A stretch of DNA of 64,000 nt from Nageia nagi (taxonomy: Eukaryota > Pinophyta). Position 1 is the first letter of the stretch. Each line of letters starts with the position of its first letter. The notes under the pieces are model-generated. The model had not been told where the DNA came from. It made no database searches and was given only the letters and a program-made list of their open reading frames with translations. Of this stretch, positions 24,106 to 36,821 are shown one piece after another. Position numbers and translations under genes: made by a program. The DNA is taken from positions 141,732,001 to 141,796,000 of the forward strand of contig JBITNC010000001.1 in NCBI GenBank assembly GCA_050084985.1, in the 5' to 3' direction.

Positions 24106-26400
24106 GTTCAAAGTAGTAAAAAAAATAAGAATTCACATACAAATCTATCTTGTTATGTGTTCATGTAATAGTTTAATATATCAAGAATAAGTAATGCTAC
24201 AATTATTTTTATGAAAACATGAAGTGTAGTAATGCTATTTCATTTTAAACTTTCATCTACATATATTGGACTCCAAGCTATACTTAATAACTTAAACAAA
24301 ATCAAATGAATCCATAACAACATCAACCTAGAAGTTTATATATCTAATTTAAGTTATTCCCTCAATCCTATTCATGGTGGATATTTAATCTCACTTTCTT
24401 ATATTAAGTATATGAATCATATCAATTTTCCAAAGGTTCAATCATACCCAAGGATGTATTATTTCTAGCTTTATATAAAGGGGTGAAAAATAATTTACCC
24501 TAGCTTTGTACATTAAGAATATATTTAAATGACCAAGTTTATGTTCGAGAATGGAATTTACATTCTATGAACTAACCAAGAGCATAAATAAAAACTCTAA
24601 ATAATGATATTGTAATTGTTCCTTGAAGAAAATAAAGCCTATTTCATTATCAAACACCATTATTAGCTAACTATCCCACATTCATACTGTAGAAAGAAGA
24701 AAACCTACTTCGAACTAAGATATTTCCCATAATAGTTGCAAATTGACCCTAATTTCTTGTTCCAAACTTAACATCCATAATGTTTTTCTCTTCCATTACT
24801 ACCTAGTATAGTTTAAGTAGAGTTGGGGATGAAGCTCTATTCATAAGATAAAAGGGAAATCCAAGAATCATATTAAATGTAAATATTATTGTTTCTTAAA
24901 CTAGGAAATTGATTTGAATGGAAAAATTTGCAAACCTGCAGGGTTATTTATTACCTAGAGATCATCATTGAAGGAAATAAAAAGACAACCAACAAGGGAG
25001 AGAAGTACTTCTAGGTGGGTAACCCCAAAATTGATGATATTTTCATGGTTAATAAAGGAAATTGCATGAACTAAGGAAGTCAATGAAGTTACCATATCTC
25101 CTTCCATGATTTCTCATATCTACAGTACCTCATAATAATATATTAATACCATACAAATGCATTCTTACATAATATGCTAGGGTTTAATTGTTGGAATGCA
25201 TGGGGGCATAAACTATTAACACAACTCACTTCTTTAACTTTTTTCCTAAACTCTTCCTTCATCTTGACAAGTTGTTATTTCAATTATGGTGAGTTGGTCC
25301 CTGCTAGAAGCTTCCAAGGGTGGTCATTCATTGGAAGGGGAAGGGATTCATAATATAATTGACATTTTATCTTACTTAATATTGGATATATCAAATGTTG
25401 CCTTCATTATCATGATTTGGTAATTTCCCTTTGAAAGCTAAGGACTTATTTTTCATGCCTTAGTGTTAATTTTGAATCCCATGTTGATATCTAACTATGT
25501 TTTTTCTTGTAGGGAGAAACCTTTTCACATAATATAATATATATTTTTTGTTTAATTGAATAAATAAAAGCTTAATAAAGGCTATGACTATTTTCAAGAT
25601 AGTATTTTCATCATTTTGAAGTTTAAGAGAAGTATATAACTGAAGAGGGTAAGATACATTATACCAAAACTACATCTTGGTGGATTTGGATCATGTGTTG
25701 AGCATTACCTCTTGATCATACTAATTTTTTAAGACCTCCAATAGTCTATACATAATACTGTAAGTAGTACCTATGCTCATAACATTGTTATTCAACATTT
25801 ACCATAGCATTAAAATCACATAATGATCTATTAATACTCAAGTAACTATACTTAATCATCAAGTATATCAAATCCAAATAGATTGTTAAAAAAATATTAT
25901 GTCATAAGTCCATACATGTAACTTAAAAAGAATTAATAGGTCTAGATAATTGCATTCCAATGGATTGGGTCATGATAGACTTCCCTAACTAGTGCTAAAC
26001 ATAATCCCTTATGTTTGCTAAGTATTTAGTTAAAAAGAAAAGAAAATTGTTTCTTCATTAGTTATAAATCTTCCCAAGTAAAATTTCTCTCAAAACATAG
26101 GTACCATTGAACCTTTCATTGATCTATCTACCTTTCTCATAGTATCTTAGTATGAGTTTCTAAAATATATACTAGTTTGACTTGCTTAGCTAGAGAATCA
26201 TTCATTTATAGATTACTCACATCTAGAATATGAGAATGATCAACCACATATTGTTTTTAATAAAGAAACATGAAAAAAAAATGTATTTTATATTGATTGG
26301 GTAGTAATTTGATCCTATAGGTTAATGATTGATCTTTTCAAGAAATTTAAAAGGCCCTACAAATATAGTTTCCAACTTGGAAGTTTTGATGGAACTTTTC
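24106..26400. other. No gene recognised; likely 3' portion and LTR of the minus-strand gypsy element
   Basis: Only short frames. By position it should hold the end of the minus-strand gypsy element whose integrase lies at 26.4-27.4 kb, but I could not find LTR ends or a purine tract with confidence. Confidence 0.35.
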
Positions 26401-26409
26401 CTAGGTCTA

Positions 26410-27409
26410 ACCCTTAAAAATACCAAATCTCTTAAGATTAACTCTCTAGTAGTACTTTCAAAATTAGCATGGTTTTTTATCCATCAATGGTCTCTTTTAG
26501 TCTCTTCCTAATTTCACTCAATTAAGTTTCCATTTCATTAAGAAAGGTGGGTTCAATTGTGATTTTATCCTCAAGGTTATCCCATGATACTTGAGAATTC
26601 TTCATCTTCCTCTGTATAATACCTCAAGAGGTGTCATTCCTAGAGATGAATGATAGTTATTGTTATATGTAGATTCAAATAAGTGTAAAAAATATTCCCA
26701 CATGGTGGGTTGATCCATATGGTATGCTCTCAACATGTATTCAATTACTTGGTTGATAGCCTTTATTTTTCCATCAATTTTAGGATGCTAAGCTATACTA
26801 AGTTTCAATTTAGTTCCTACTACTCCTTTCATGGTTTTTTAGAATTTTGAGGTAAATTTACTATCTCTGTTAGAAATAATTACATGTAGAAAATTATGAG
26901 ATCTAAAGGTATCTTTGAAATACTTATTTTCTATAGTCCCAATATCATAAATAGTATTTTCAAGTATAAAATGAGCAAATTTAGTGAGTTTTTCAACAAT
27001 AATAAAAATAACATCATCACAAAATCTAGTTTTAGATAATATTACAATGAAATCCATAGTTATAACTTGATATTTATTACTAGGAGTTCCATGAGGATAT
27101 ACAAGACTTTTTGGGTGCACATGCTCAATTTTAACATTTTTTCATTGTATGAAATTTGGTGACATAATCAACTATGTATCTCTTCATGCCATGCCAATAG
27201 TAACTATTTTTGATATCTTTCCTCATATTATTAATTTCAAGGTGGGTTTTTGTAGGAGTATGGTATTCTTCATGTATCACCATTTTTGTAATACAATATT
27301 ACATCCTTTTTAATGGAAAACTCATTTTTATAGTCAATACCCTTTTTAACATTTTCCATCTAAACTAAGCAGAACATATACTTTAGTTGATAAGTTTTGA
27401 TTCTTTTTA
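26410..27409 (-). pseudogene. Integrase half of a gypsy pol gene split by a LINE
   Basis: Minus-strand frames from 27409 downwards give the zinc-binding region (MRKDIKNSYYWHGMKRYI, about 27230-27175) and the core at 27120-26839: ITMDFIVILSKTRFCDDVIF with the first Asp, then KLTKFAHFI and IISNRDSKFTS with the second Asp. Next are HPKIDGKIKAINQVIEYMLR, YNNNYHSSLGMTPLEVLY and a ..EVGD-like C-terminal part at about 26400. Stops interrupt it. The upstream RNase H half lies at 41640-41945 on the same strand; the LINE at 27419-41630 separates them. Confidence 0.85.
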
Positions 27410-27418
27410 TAAGATCAT
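27410..27418. repeat. Target-site duplication of the LINE, left copy
   Basis: TAAGATCAT here and again at 41631-41639, flanking the LINE exactly. Removing the insert and one copy restores the gypsy reading frame across the join. Confidence 0.88.
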
Positions 27419-28560
27419 TTTTTTTTATACTTTATTTTTTTTATTTTATATTATCTTAGGAAATTCATAGAAAATAAGCTATACAAGTAGTTAAAAAGGG
27501 AAAAAATATACTATTTGGATCCCATGGCTCATTGGAGTTTCAAAAAATCCATGATAGCTAAGTTCCTTTGACCAAAAACTATTATGCATCCTTATTGTGT
27601 AAAGAGAATAATAGTGGTGGTTGAAACATTTGAATTACTTTTCCATACTAGTTCTAGATAAAGATACATGGTATGTAAGTTATCATTGGGGAGATGATCA
27701 CCTATCTCTTGAACTCTACATTGCCAAACTACTTGGATAGACCACCAGTAGCCAAAGCCACTAAGTTATTTGTAAGGATATTCCTTAGTAGGGGTGAAAG
27801 TCTCCTATATGAAATCCATGTGAGTGTTAAACATATGCTACACCTCCTCTTCTAAGATTCAAGCTTGGTGAAAGACTATGTTATTACATTCTAGCCATAC
27901 TCCACATGAACATCATCAAGGTTACTTTGCATAGTACCATAGGGATTGTATTAGGAGTTGAATGTGTCCAAGAAATGAGAAGGGATCTAATTGATTTAGG
28001 GAGTACCAAATATACTAAAAACATAGATAGTAATCCTTACTATAGGCTAAACATAAAGGGATAATGGACTAGGATATGTGTGCTTATTTATGGTTCCTCT
28101 CTATACATAATGCATTGGGATACAATGGTCCATCCAATGAGTCATTTGTAATGAATTCCTATCTAGAGAAAGAAATTTTATTTTTCCTATTCCTTAGATT
28201 TTCATAAAATTTTCCATACACCAAATGGGAGGAACTAGACTTAAGTAGGGTATGGGGGTATTAAGAGCCTTAAAAGTATAACACAAATAGTAAGATCCAA
28301 AAGGAGTTAAGGCCCAGATGAAACAATTTTTTGCACTAGATTTTAGCATGTAAAGAAGAACTAGAGCTTCCAACTTCTTTATTTCATTATATAGTTTAAG
28401 AGGGGTTAATTGTAATCTCCTTCATCTCTTCCTTCATTTGCATCCTATTGAATTCCACTACCACTATTGGTCAACACTTTCCCCCCAACTATCACAAACA
28501 AAACATTGGGTATTTTAGAATTTATTAATGGTTACAAGTGAATGATCCACCAATGACAAG
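27419..28560 (-). other. 3' region of the LINE, no domain recognised
   Basis: By position this should encode the end of ORF2 (RNase H or Cys-rich tail in plant L1s) and the 3' UTR. I see only broken frames and the A-rich tail. Confidence 0.45.
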
Positions 28561-31286
28561 TCTTGCCAAAATTTGACCTTGGCTCCATCCATAAAAATCC
28601 ATTTGATGTAACAAACTACCTATGGCCAATCCTTTCAAATGCTATTTTAGATCAGGGAGCTGGTGTATCTTCAACTAAAAAAATGTATTATACTTTTTTA
28701 TTATCTATATACTTGTATATGATAACCTTATCCATAGGGAATGGGAGTCTATTTAGATCTTCCAAGTCAATTTTAAGATTATTGAAAAATTTATTATTGT
28801 TAGATTTATTATCCTAGGCCACCTCTAATTGTATCAGAGAAAATTACATCCCAATTTACAAGATGCACTTTTTTTTATCTCTAAATTTCCTTGCTACAAA
28901 AAATTCCTCATTATCATTTCCATGTAATTTAATATTATGTAAGGAAGCCAAAAAAAACCTAGCTAAAATATGGGGATTTCTTTGAGGATGGATTTTATTT
29001 TAAGAAGCCTACATGCTATTAAGAGTTAATTAGCTTTCCAAGTTACCATTTTGTAGTGAAATATTACTATAATTGAATACAAGAAGTTACCCATGTTCCT
29101 CCTTGAAATAATGGAATACCCAAGTAAAGGCTTAGGATAGCATCAATGGTTATGCCTATAAGATGAGAAACTTGTTTGAGAAATCCATGGTGAAGATTGA
29201 TGCCATGTATATTTGATTTTTTATAATTAACTTCCTCTTTAGATGCTAATTTATAGGATCTAAGGAGGTGTTTGATTCTCTATATATGTTGAATGGAGGG
29301 GTATGTGGCTAGGAAGGTGTCATTTGCAAACTAGGAGTGGGTGATATATGGAAACTTATAGGTCATCAGTAATCCCTTAAGTGTATTTTAGTCCCCTACC
29401 TAAGGCTTCAACTACTAGAATAAAGAGATGTGGGAATAGGGGATCCCCTTGATGAATACCTATAAAGCTATAGAAAATGCCTTTAGCACAACTGTTAATT
29501 ATCATTGAGAAGGATGGGATTATAATAAGGGATGAGATCCATTGGACTCACTCATTAACAAAATGAAACTTCTTTAATATTTTTTGTAAGAAAATCCATT
29601 TTACCCTATCAAAGATTTTTTTCATATCTAGTTTTAGAAGTAACCCTTTGTTTTTCTAGGAGCTAAGAGAGTGAATAAGTTTGTGGAATATCCATGATTT
29701 TTCTTCCACTTATGAAATCCTTATGCTCATCAAAAATAAGGGTAGAGAGAACCTCTTTGATCCTATTTACAACTTTCTTTGATATGATCTTATAGAGAGT
29801 ATTGGAAAGAGAGATTGAGAAAAAAGCATCAATAGATTGGGATCATAACCCTTAGGGATTAGGACTATTAAGGTGTGATTCAATCTATTGAACATTTTCT
29901 TATAGGCAAAGGATTCATAAACAAACCCTATTATTTCATCATTTAACAAGGAAAAAATGTGTTGGTAAAATCCTAGGCGAAATCCATAAGGTTTAGGTCC
30001 CCCCTATCTTTTCTTTTAAAAGACCACTTTTTGTATTTCATCCTTTGAGAAGGGTGGTTGAAGTTTAATATTTTGAACTAGAGACATTGTACTTGGAATG
30101 AGATATAGGAAATGTTATTGAGTATTGTCTCTATGTATGTATTCCTCTTTAAAATGTGTCTTAAATAATCAGGTGATGTGTTGATCAAGAGTATTTAGAG
30201 ATGATATAGAATATCTTGGTAGCAAGATCAAACTGTGAATTTTATTGGTTTCCTTATATGCCATGGTCAAGAGGTGAAAACATTTGGTGTTATGATCACC
30301 TTCCTTAAACCATTTTAGATGAGAATTCTATTTATATATTATTTATTCTTGTAGATAAGCCTATTCAAGATGAGAAACAAGGGACTACTCTTGGTATAAC
30401 AACATACTATTTTGGTTTTGTTATAGCCTAGTCTCTAGCTCATGCATTTTCTATTCCAATAGGGATCTATATTTTGAAATATTTTCAAAGGAGGTTTTGT
30501 TACATTGCTTTATTTTAGCTTTAATATTACTTATTTTTATTATAAATTTATACATATTAGTGCCATTAATAATTCTTTTTCATGCCGCCATGATTCAAGT
30601 AGGTCAAGGAAATATGAAGAAGATAGTTGTAATCATTCAAACTTGAATAGAGTGCTTCTTGGTTTTGAGTGAAGCTCTATTATAATGAAAATGGGTCAAT
30701 TATATGACCCAACAAAAGGTAACACATCAGCTTGAATGATATGCCTAGTTCCATCTAATGAGAGGTGCATAAATATATATCAAGCTTTTTTTTTCATAAT
30801 TTTATGTTCAATTAAATGTCAATTTGTAGAAGGGTTAAAATAATTATTGATGGTTAATTAAGCCATTAAGAAACTCATATTCATTTTCTAATTTATTGAA
30901 ATATACCCTTGTACCCAACATTTCTTCTTCTATGAAAGGCCTTGAGGGCCATGAATGTTGATAAAATCAAAATAAATACTAAAGATATGATATTTTACTA
31001 AAAATACCAACCAAAAATCATTGGTAGGATTAAAATAATAATGAATTTGAGAGCTATCCCAAAGATTAATTAGAACACTCAATTTCCCAATCAATTCTCT
31101 AGAAATAGTTAAGCTTTTGGTACAAGTTTGTTTTATTTATACTTATCTACACCCACTGCTAGCAACTTAGATTCTTGGATAAAGAGAATTGAGGGCTTAA
31201 TAGAAATAACCATAGCTTTAACCTTCCTAATTTTTAAGGGGTCATGAATCATGAAGGCCCCTTGTGTTATAGGAGGTGAATATCAT
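28561..31286 (-). pseudogene. LINE ORF2 remnant: endonuclease and reverse transcriptase
   Basis: An ATG at 31286 begins MIFTSYNTRGLHDS, the usual L1 ORF2 start (..SWNIRGL), followed by KPSILFIQESKL with the endonuclease catalytic Glu. RT motifs in order on the minus strand: FSKDEIQKVVF and GPKPYGF (about 30050-29985), NHTLIVLIPKG (about 29885), KLDMKKIFDRV (about 29630, catalytic Asp), GIHQGDPLFPHLFILVVEALGRGLK (about 29465-29390) and F-A-N-D at about 29315, where F/Y-A-D-D is required. The palm then continues as LSLYLGIPLFQGG. The enzyme would nick target DNA and copy LINE RNA in place. Stops, frameshifts and the changed catalytic box show it is dead. Confidence 0.85.
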
Positions 31287-31299
31287 TATATACCTTTGT

Positions 31300-31847
31300 G
31301 ATTTTTAGGTTTTAAGAACCCATCTCTCTGAGCTTGGGTGCTTCATTTTAAACCATTAAACATTGTTTGTTATAGCTTTTACTAATTATTCTTTCCCTCT
31401 TATTTCTTATAAATACCATCATAGGAGGGGGTATTTGGTCTAAGAGGGGATTTTTTTTATTTCCATAACTTTAAAGGTTAGTTTGTGTAGAAGTATGTAG
31501 TTATGTTTTAAGGGATAGGGCTTAAGGTTCTTGCAAGAAGTTTTCTCCATATTCAAGTTCATTTCCACCAATGGAGGTCATTATCAGGTAGAATTTGCTT
31601 AGGGGGAATGCTAGGGAGAGAATTGTTTTATAGGATAAATTAACAAGGATGGCTTAAACATAGATGGAGAGGTAATTTTTTAGGGTTGGTCACCTAGATA
31701 TGTTGGGAATATTTGCACATAATGGGAAAGGTCCAAACATTGGAGGGTGTTGAATCAATTAGTTTATATGTACTCTAGGATATGTTTTTGGTGTTTGAAT
31801 ATATAAGATGTGCACTTTAGAACTTGGAAACCATTTAGGTATATAGT
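31300..31847 (-). pseudogene. LINE ORF1, downstream part (after the copia insertion)
   Basis: Minus-strand sequence between the copia left junction and ORF2. It should be the low-complexity C-terminal linker of ORF1. No domain is visible and there are several stops, so the assignment rests on position. Confidence 0.5.
31843..31847. repeat. Target-site duplication of the copia element, left copy
   Basis: ATAGT immediately before the 5' LTR; the same five bases follow the 3' LTR at 40731-40735. Confidence 0.92.
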
Positions 31848-32336
31848 TGTTAGAATTTGTAATGAAATATTGTGAATATCTAAACTCCTTGTAAATTCAA
31901 TTAATCACTTAAAGGATATTTAGATACCTTAAGGGATTAATTGAATTCTTTATTATGTAAACTTTGACCTTACCAAGTGGTTAGTTGGTAGGTTAAAGTT
32001 AGGTAATATATTTATTGTAACCCTAACCTTACCCTTGGGTTAAAGGGAGGTTAGGGAGGTGCTCTCATGCTATAAATAGAGGGCTTCTCCTCTTGTAAGA
32101 TAACTTAGATTTTGAGTAAGATTACTCTACTAGTTTGTGTAGGAGAGAAAGGAATTGTAGTAAGAGGGTGCATAGTTTGAGAATTGAGATCTAGTTATGG
32201 ATGTACTCCCAAGGAGGGAGGAACCACTTATATTGGTGTTATCTTGTGCGAATGGTGTTATTAGCTTGTAGATGTTGAATGATTAAGTTTCCTATAGTAT
32301 TGGACCTTGAGGATTAGTGTAGAACTAATTCCATCA
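31848..32336 (+). repeat. 5' LTR of the copia element
   Basis: TGTTAGAATTTG...ATTCCATCA. Promoter-like CTATAAATAGAGGG at 32070-32083. Its only bounded partner is the 3' LTR of the same length at 40242. Confidence 0.96.
32070..32083 (+). promoter_or_regulatory. TATA box of the copia LTR promoter
   Basis: CTATAAATAGAGGG is a strong plant TATA-box match. It recurs at the same place in the 3' LTR (40463-40476) and in related form in the LTRs at 19.28, 24.03 and 56.75 kb. Confidence 0.75.
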
Positions 32337-32338
32337 AT

Positions 32339-32350
32339 TGGTATCAAAGC
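32339..32350 (+). other. Primer-binding site (initiator Met-tRNA)
   Basis: TGGTATCAAAGC two bases after the LTR, one base off the standard TGGTATCAGAGC. It primes minus-strand cDNA synthesis. Confidence 0.9.
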
Positions 32351-35300
32351 ATGGTGTGGAAGCTCCTTCAACATTCTTTGAAACTTCTTCAATTTGGAGG
32401 TCTCCATTTCTCATCTTCTTACATTGTTGAGGTAAAACATAATAGAAGGTATACATTTTTTACCTTCTTGGTTAATTATTGAATAATTGTATTTTACTAC
32501 TAACATATTGTGTGCTATATGTTGACTATTATTGAGCTAAAGATGATTAACAATTTTTGATACTAACCTCTTTTGTGAATAGCTTTTTTTTGCAAATTGC
32601 TTATTTGCTCATTATTTAAGTGGATAGTATACAAAAATTAAGTTGAGGGATTTTTTTTCTATCTTATGGAGAAGATAATTTTTTTTAACCTTTTTTGTTA
32701 ATAAAAATGGGTAATTTATTTTGTGAGGGAGATTTATGATTACTAAGCTAATACCTTCACTTGAAATACATTATTTAACAAAAATTATCTAAAACTTTAT
32801 TTATAATAATTCTTTTTCATTTTTACAAAATAGTAATAAATTGAAGGTCTCAATTTTTGAAAAGCTATAAGATAGGTTTGAAAAAATTTAGGGCCACTTT
32901 GGTTGAGTGGAGGTGGCGAGTCATCAGCAGCCATCCTCCTCATGGTGGCGGTCTCCCTACTGTAGCTATTGCAGCCCCCCTCCTCACGGTGGTGGTCTCC
33001 CTCCTCGTTTTCCCATTACTAGAGCCATGTATAGCCTGTGCCAGAAGTAGCATGTGCTTGCATTCCACTCCACCTCTGCCACAACACACATCAGCCCAAG
33101 AGCACAAATGCAATGCTACTTAAATAAATAGTAAAAGATCAATAGGGGTTTAAGGCCTTGGAGGTGAATTCATCAGTGGTGAACCAACTTGTTGTTGGTA
33201 AGTTCTAGTTTCATCCAGCTCCACCTCCTAGCTCACATGTTGCATAATGCTCCATCTTGCTCCACCAGGATGGCTAGGTTCAAGCTTGATATGCTTCCTA
33301 GTAATATCACTCCTGTTTAGATCTCGTAGTATAGCTTTAGCTGTTCTCACATCATAAAACTTGATAAACTTGTGATGTCATGTGTGTGGAGTCTCCACAT
33401 ACCAACCTGGTTCCAATTCTTAATGTGTTACTCCTCGAGTAGTAGAAGTAAATTTGGCTTACATTTGAAACTCACAAGCTTCCTAAGCTTTTTTAGTCAT
33501 GGGGAACTAGTTCACAGTAGCGAAGTCCTCTCCCCCGATGGTGTTGGTGCCTCCATTGTTTGATTTTCCACCTCTAAGAGCTCGTTCAAGGATGGTAGAA
33601 TCATCTTATGATTTTTTATTTAGCAAAGTGTCAAGAGCATGCCTTTTTGGGGATTATTTTGAAGAATTAGGACAAGTATTATCAAGAATCATTTTGAGAC
33701 CACCAGATGACCCTCGTGCAGATTTTAGTGCCATACCATCCTCCTTGTGGTGGTGATCTCCCTACCATAGCCCTCCACCTCATCATAGGCCACTCTTCTC
33801 CCCCTCACACTCTGAGCAATGCAATGGACCTCCACCATAAATCTCCACATCCCTTTAATGTTTACTCTTCTCCTACGCAACCCTCTTCTCCTCCCTCTGC
33901 ATCTTCTCCTAGATGTTGCCCTCCTTGTATTAAAATAAAGTTGGAGGTTTCTTTTTTTTCTTCTTTGTGCATTTAATTTTTTTGTTGACTACTTGCATAC
34001 TCTTAAATGCACATGCAAAGCAACATTTACTCCTTCTTGGTAAGGGAAGGGTAGCCATTTTTCTTACCTAAAAGCATTTATAACTTTCATTGCTTAGGTA
34101 AAAGTAGCATTAACTATGCATAGGTCTCCTTTCTTTTTCATTAATACTTGCAAGCTCTCTAGAAGCAAATATATCCTTCTTTGGTAGGCATTTATTTTTT
34201 CTTTACTTGCAAGCCATCTCCTTTGTACATTATGCATCATTACTCTTAAATGCTATTCCAATTGTTTTAGAAAAATGTGGCACATGGAGGATATTTTGGA
34301 GTATAATTTTTTTTCTCTAAGTATGGTAATTTACTTAGGCAAAACTTTTTTAGTAAAAAATTTGCTAAGGTAATCTAAGTATGCTATCTTTGAAGGATAA
34401 ATATTTAAGTTAAGTATGCTATGCCTACTAATTTTTTAGCATACAAGTTTTAGGGATAAAACCTTAAAAGGGGGAGAATTTAGTGCTTTTTTTGAAGTCA
34501 TTAAATGTCAAGTTTGTTAATGCTTAACTTATGCATTTTTTTTAATTCTCTAAATGCTTAAACTAATGCTAAAGTAGGACTTAAGCATTGTCTATGAATT
34601 CATGATTTATGCCAAGTATGAATGGACTTATTCATTAAATGTTAAGTTATGAATAAACCCTAGGCATTCTTTGCTAAGTGATTTATGGCATTTCTTTTTA
34701 CTAGTCATGAGTAGGACTTAGAACATTTAAAAATGAATTCATGCTAAGTATAGAACTTATGCAATTTTTTTTAATGAATGGATTAATGCTAAGTAGGACT
34801 TAGCCTTTTAAATTCATTAAAGTGTTGAATGAATTTATGAACTTGAGCAAGTATGCAAAATGTAAAAATGTCCTTTAGGGGTTAGTACAAAACCCCATTG
34901 GACTCTTATATTTCAAGTTCTTATGGATGATGTATTTTTAATACTTTACTTTATATTTTTGCATAATTGCTTTATACTTGCAAAATGCAAAATATTGAAA
35001 GTAACCCCTAAAATGAACACATCTACACATACTTTTCCACAACATGACTTGTTTGGGGAGCCATGAGGGGAGGACAGAGCAGACTGGAGCCTTTTTAGTT
35101 CGAAGAACCAAGTGGTGGTAAATCCATCTTAATTTCCCCTAAGACCTCTGTTGGATTGGACATAACTCTATTAGGTGGATAGGCATGTGTGTAGTGATAC
35201 CACATGTCTACACGTCCATTCAGGGATTATCCTAATAACCTAGGAGGAAAACTTGAAAACCTTAAACAAGATAATTAAAATGGCCAGTCCAACATACATT

Positions 35301-35576
35301 GGATCCTTGGAAAATAGTTGGTACTTCTCCTTGAGAGAGTATATTACTGAACAAGGTGAACTGGTTGAGGATTGGTAGTACTTGGGCTCCAATTTGCGGG
35401 CATCCAGGTGAAGGCCTAATTCTATACAAGAAAACAACCTCAACTTTATCCTTCTATGGATCTTGGTTTATAAGTTTGCACATGTGGGACATGTTTACTT
35501 ATCAATGTTTGATTTGTATAGATGGTAAATTGTAGAAATTTATTCATTCTTCTTGCTTATTTACTTTTGTGTAGCA
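32351..35576 (+). other. Long untranslated leader of the copia element
   Basis: About 3.2 kb without gag or pol sequence. Its last 1 kb is shared in reverse orientation with the copia element at 56.5-63 kb (34870-34920 matches 62460-62400). The middle (32890-33960) is C/T-rich and more GC-rich than the rest and holds the gene-like frame at 33508-33756. Between 34560 and 34810 a palindromic motif (GCTAAGT AGG ACTTAGC) recurs in variants. Confidence 0.7.
33508..33756 (+). pseudogene. Captured gene fragment within the copia leader (unrecognised protein)
   Basis: An unbroken plus-strand frame that reads like a real, conserved protein: VLVPPLFDFPPLRARSRMVE, then SSYDFLFSKVSRACLFGDYF, then EELGQVLSRIILRPPDDPRA. 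Composition is richer in G/C and CpG than the rest of the element and it has no similarity to gag or pol. It is flanked on both sides by a related Pro/Cys-rich direct repeat (CATCCTCCT..TGGTGG..TCTCCCTAC at about 32932-32961 and 33739-33766). I infer host sequence picked up by the element; I cannot name the gene with confidence. Confidence 0.45.
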
Positions 35577-36797
35577 ATGGTTGAAACCTTCATACCCAAG
35601 CATATACTCGATAGTTTCAACTTTGGCATATGGGAACCTCATATGAAAGCTGAGTTACAAGCAAGGAAGCTATGGTAGATAGTTAATGAAGACTTGGTCG
35701 CTCCTACAGATGAGCAGGCTCTTGAAATCTACAACTCAAAGAATGAGTTAGCAACTTCAATGATTTATCGTGCAGTTTCAGATGATGTACTTCTCATGAT
35801 CTCTTCTTCAACATCAGTAAAGGAAGCTTGGGATAGGCTGAAGAAAATTTACCTTGGGTCAAAATTTTCAAGGAGGTTCACTATTTTACAAAAGTTGTTG
35901 CAATATCATCGAGGTGAAGATGAAAGTGCTTCTATTTACTTGACCAAAATCATTGACCTCAGGACACAACTGGTTGGCTATGGGTGCAACTGGATCAATG
36001 ATGAGTTCATGGTCTTCATCATTCTTCAAAGCCTTTCTACAAAGTTTAGTAACTTTGTCACGATTATGGAAACTACGCTCGATGATGAAGAATATGTCAT
36101 CTCTCTTGATAACCTTTGTATACTTCTTCTGAAGCATGAGGAAACTTTGAATAAGAAAATGTTGAACTTTTCTCCAAAGGACAATAACATTGCTCTAGGA
36201 GCAACCAAAACTCCTTTCAAGAAGAAGTTCAATCATTATAAATCCAAAGATAACAAATCCTCACTTACCTTCAGGAAGCATGAGAAAAAGGGCAACAATA
36301 ATGGCAACTTCAAGCAAAAGAATGACAAAGCTGGATCACGCAATCCAAAACCTAAGGAAAAGTTTGATGGAAATTGTAACTTTTATGGCATATTTGGTCA
36401 TAAAGAGTATGATTATTGTAAAAAGAAATTTGCTGAAAAAGGCAAGGGAAATGCAAATGTGAAAAATTTCAATAATAAAAAGAAGAACAAGCATGCTGCT
36501 ACTATTGCCTACTACTCAGTGACTCAAACTATTTCAAATGATTGGATTGTTGATTCCGGATGCACTAATCACATGTGTTATGAAAAGGATAAGTTTGAAA
36601 ACTTTCATAAGTACAAGAAGGATGCAGTTATGATAGGTGATAATTCAATCTTTGATGTTCAAGGAATAGGGAGTGTGAAGATTCATGGAAAGGTTCTTGA
36701 TAATGTCTTTTATGTGCCTAAACTAAGGATGAATCTTATCTCCATAATTCAGATTACAAGGAAAGGATACTCATTTGAGTTTACCTCACACTCCTAG
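35577..36797 (+). pseudogene. copia gag and protease, with stops
   Basis: ATG at 35577 starts MVETFIPKHILDSFNFGIWE, a normal copia Gag N-terminus. A TAG at 35676 replaces the Gln of ..KLWQIV. The rest is open to 36794: a Gag core (SVKEAWDRLKKIYLG, YLTKIIDLRTQL), a Lys/Asn-rich linker, and a nucleocapsid knuckle at about 36376-36421 where the second Cys of CxxC is Tyr. The protease has an intact D-S-G in WIVDSGCTNHM (about 36541-36573) and ends VYVPKLRMNLISI. The TAG at 36795 cuts it from integrase. Gag would build the particle and the protease mature it. Apart from two stops and the damaged finger this is a well-kept copy. Confidence 0.92.
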
Positions 36798-36821
36798 TGT
36801 GTTAAGAAAGGACTTGCCACC

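Noticed and set aside
32857-33123. 88-codon plus-strand frame with Pro/Cys-rich sequence as a gene
   Set aside because: Low complexity, repeated again near 33740, and without conserved pattern; treated as part of the copia leader.
36280-36462. Alternative-frame ORFs within gag-pol (also at 37206, 37306 and 35886 on either strand)
   Set aside because: They overlap well-recognised gag and integrase frames and have no protein-like character.
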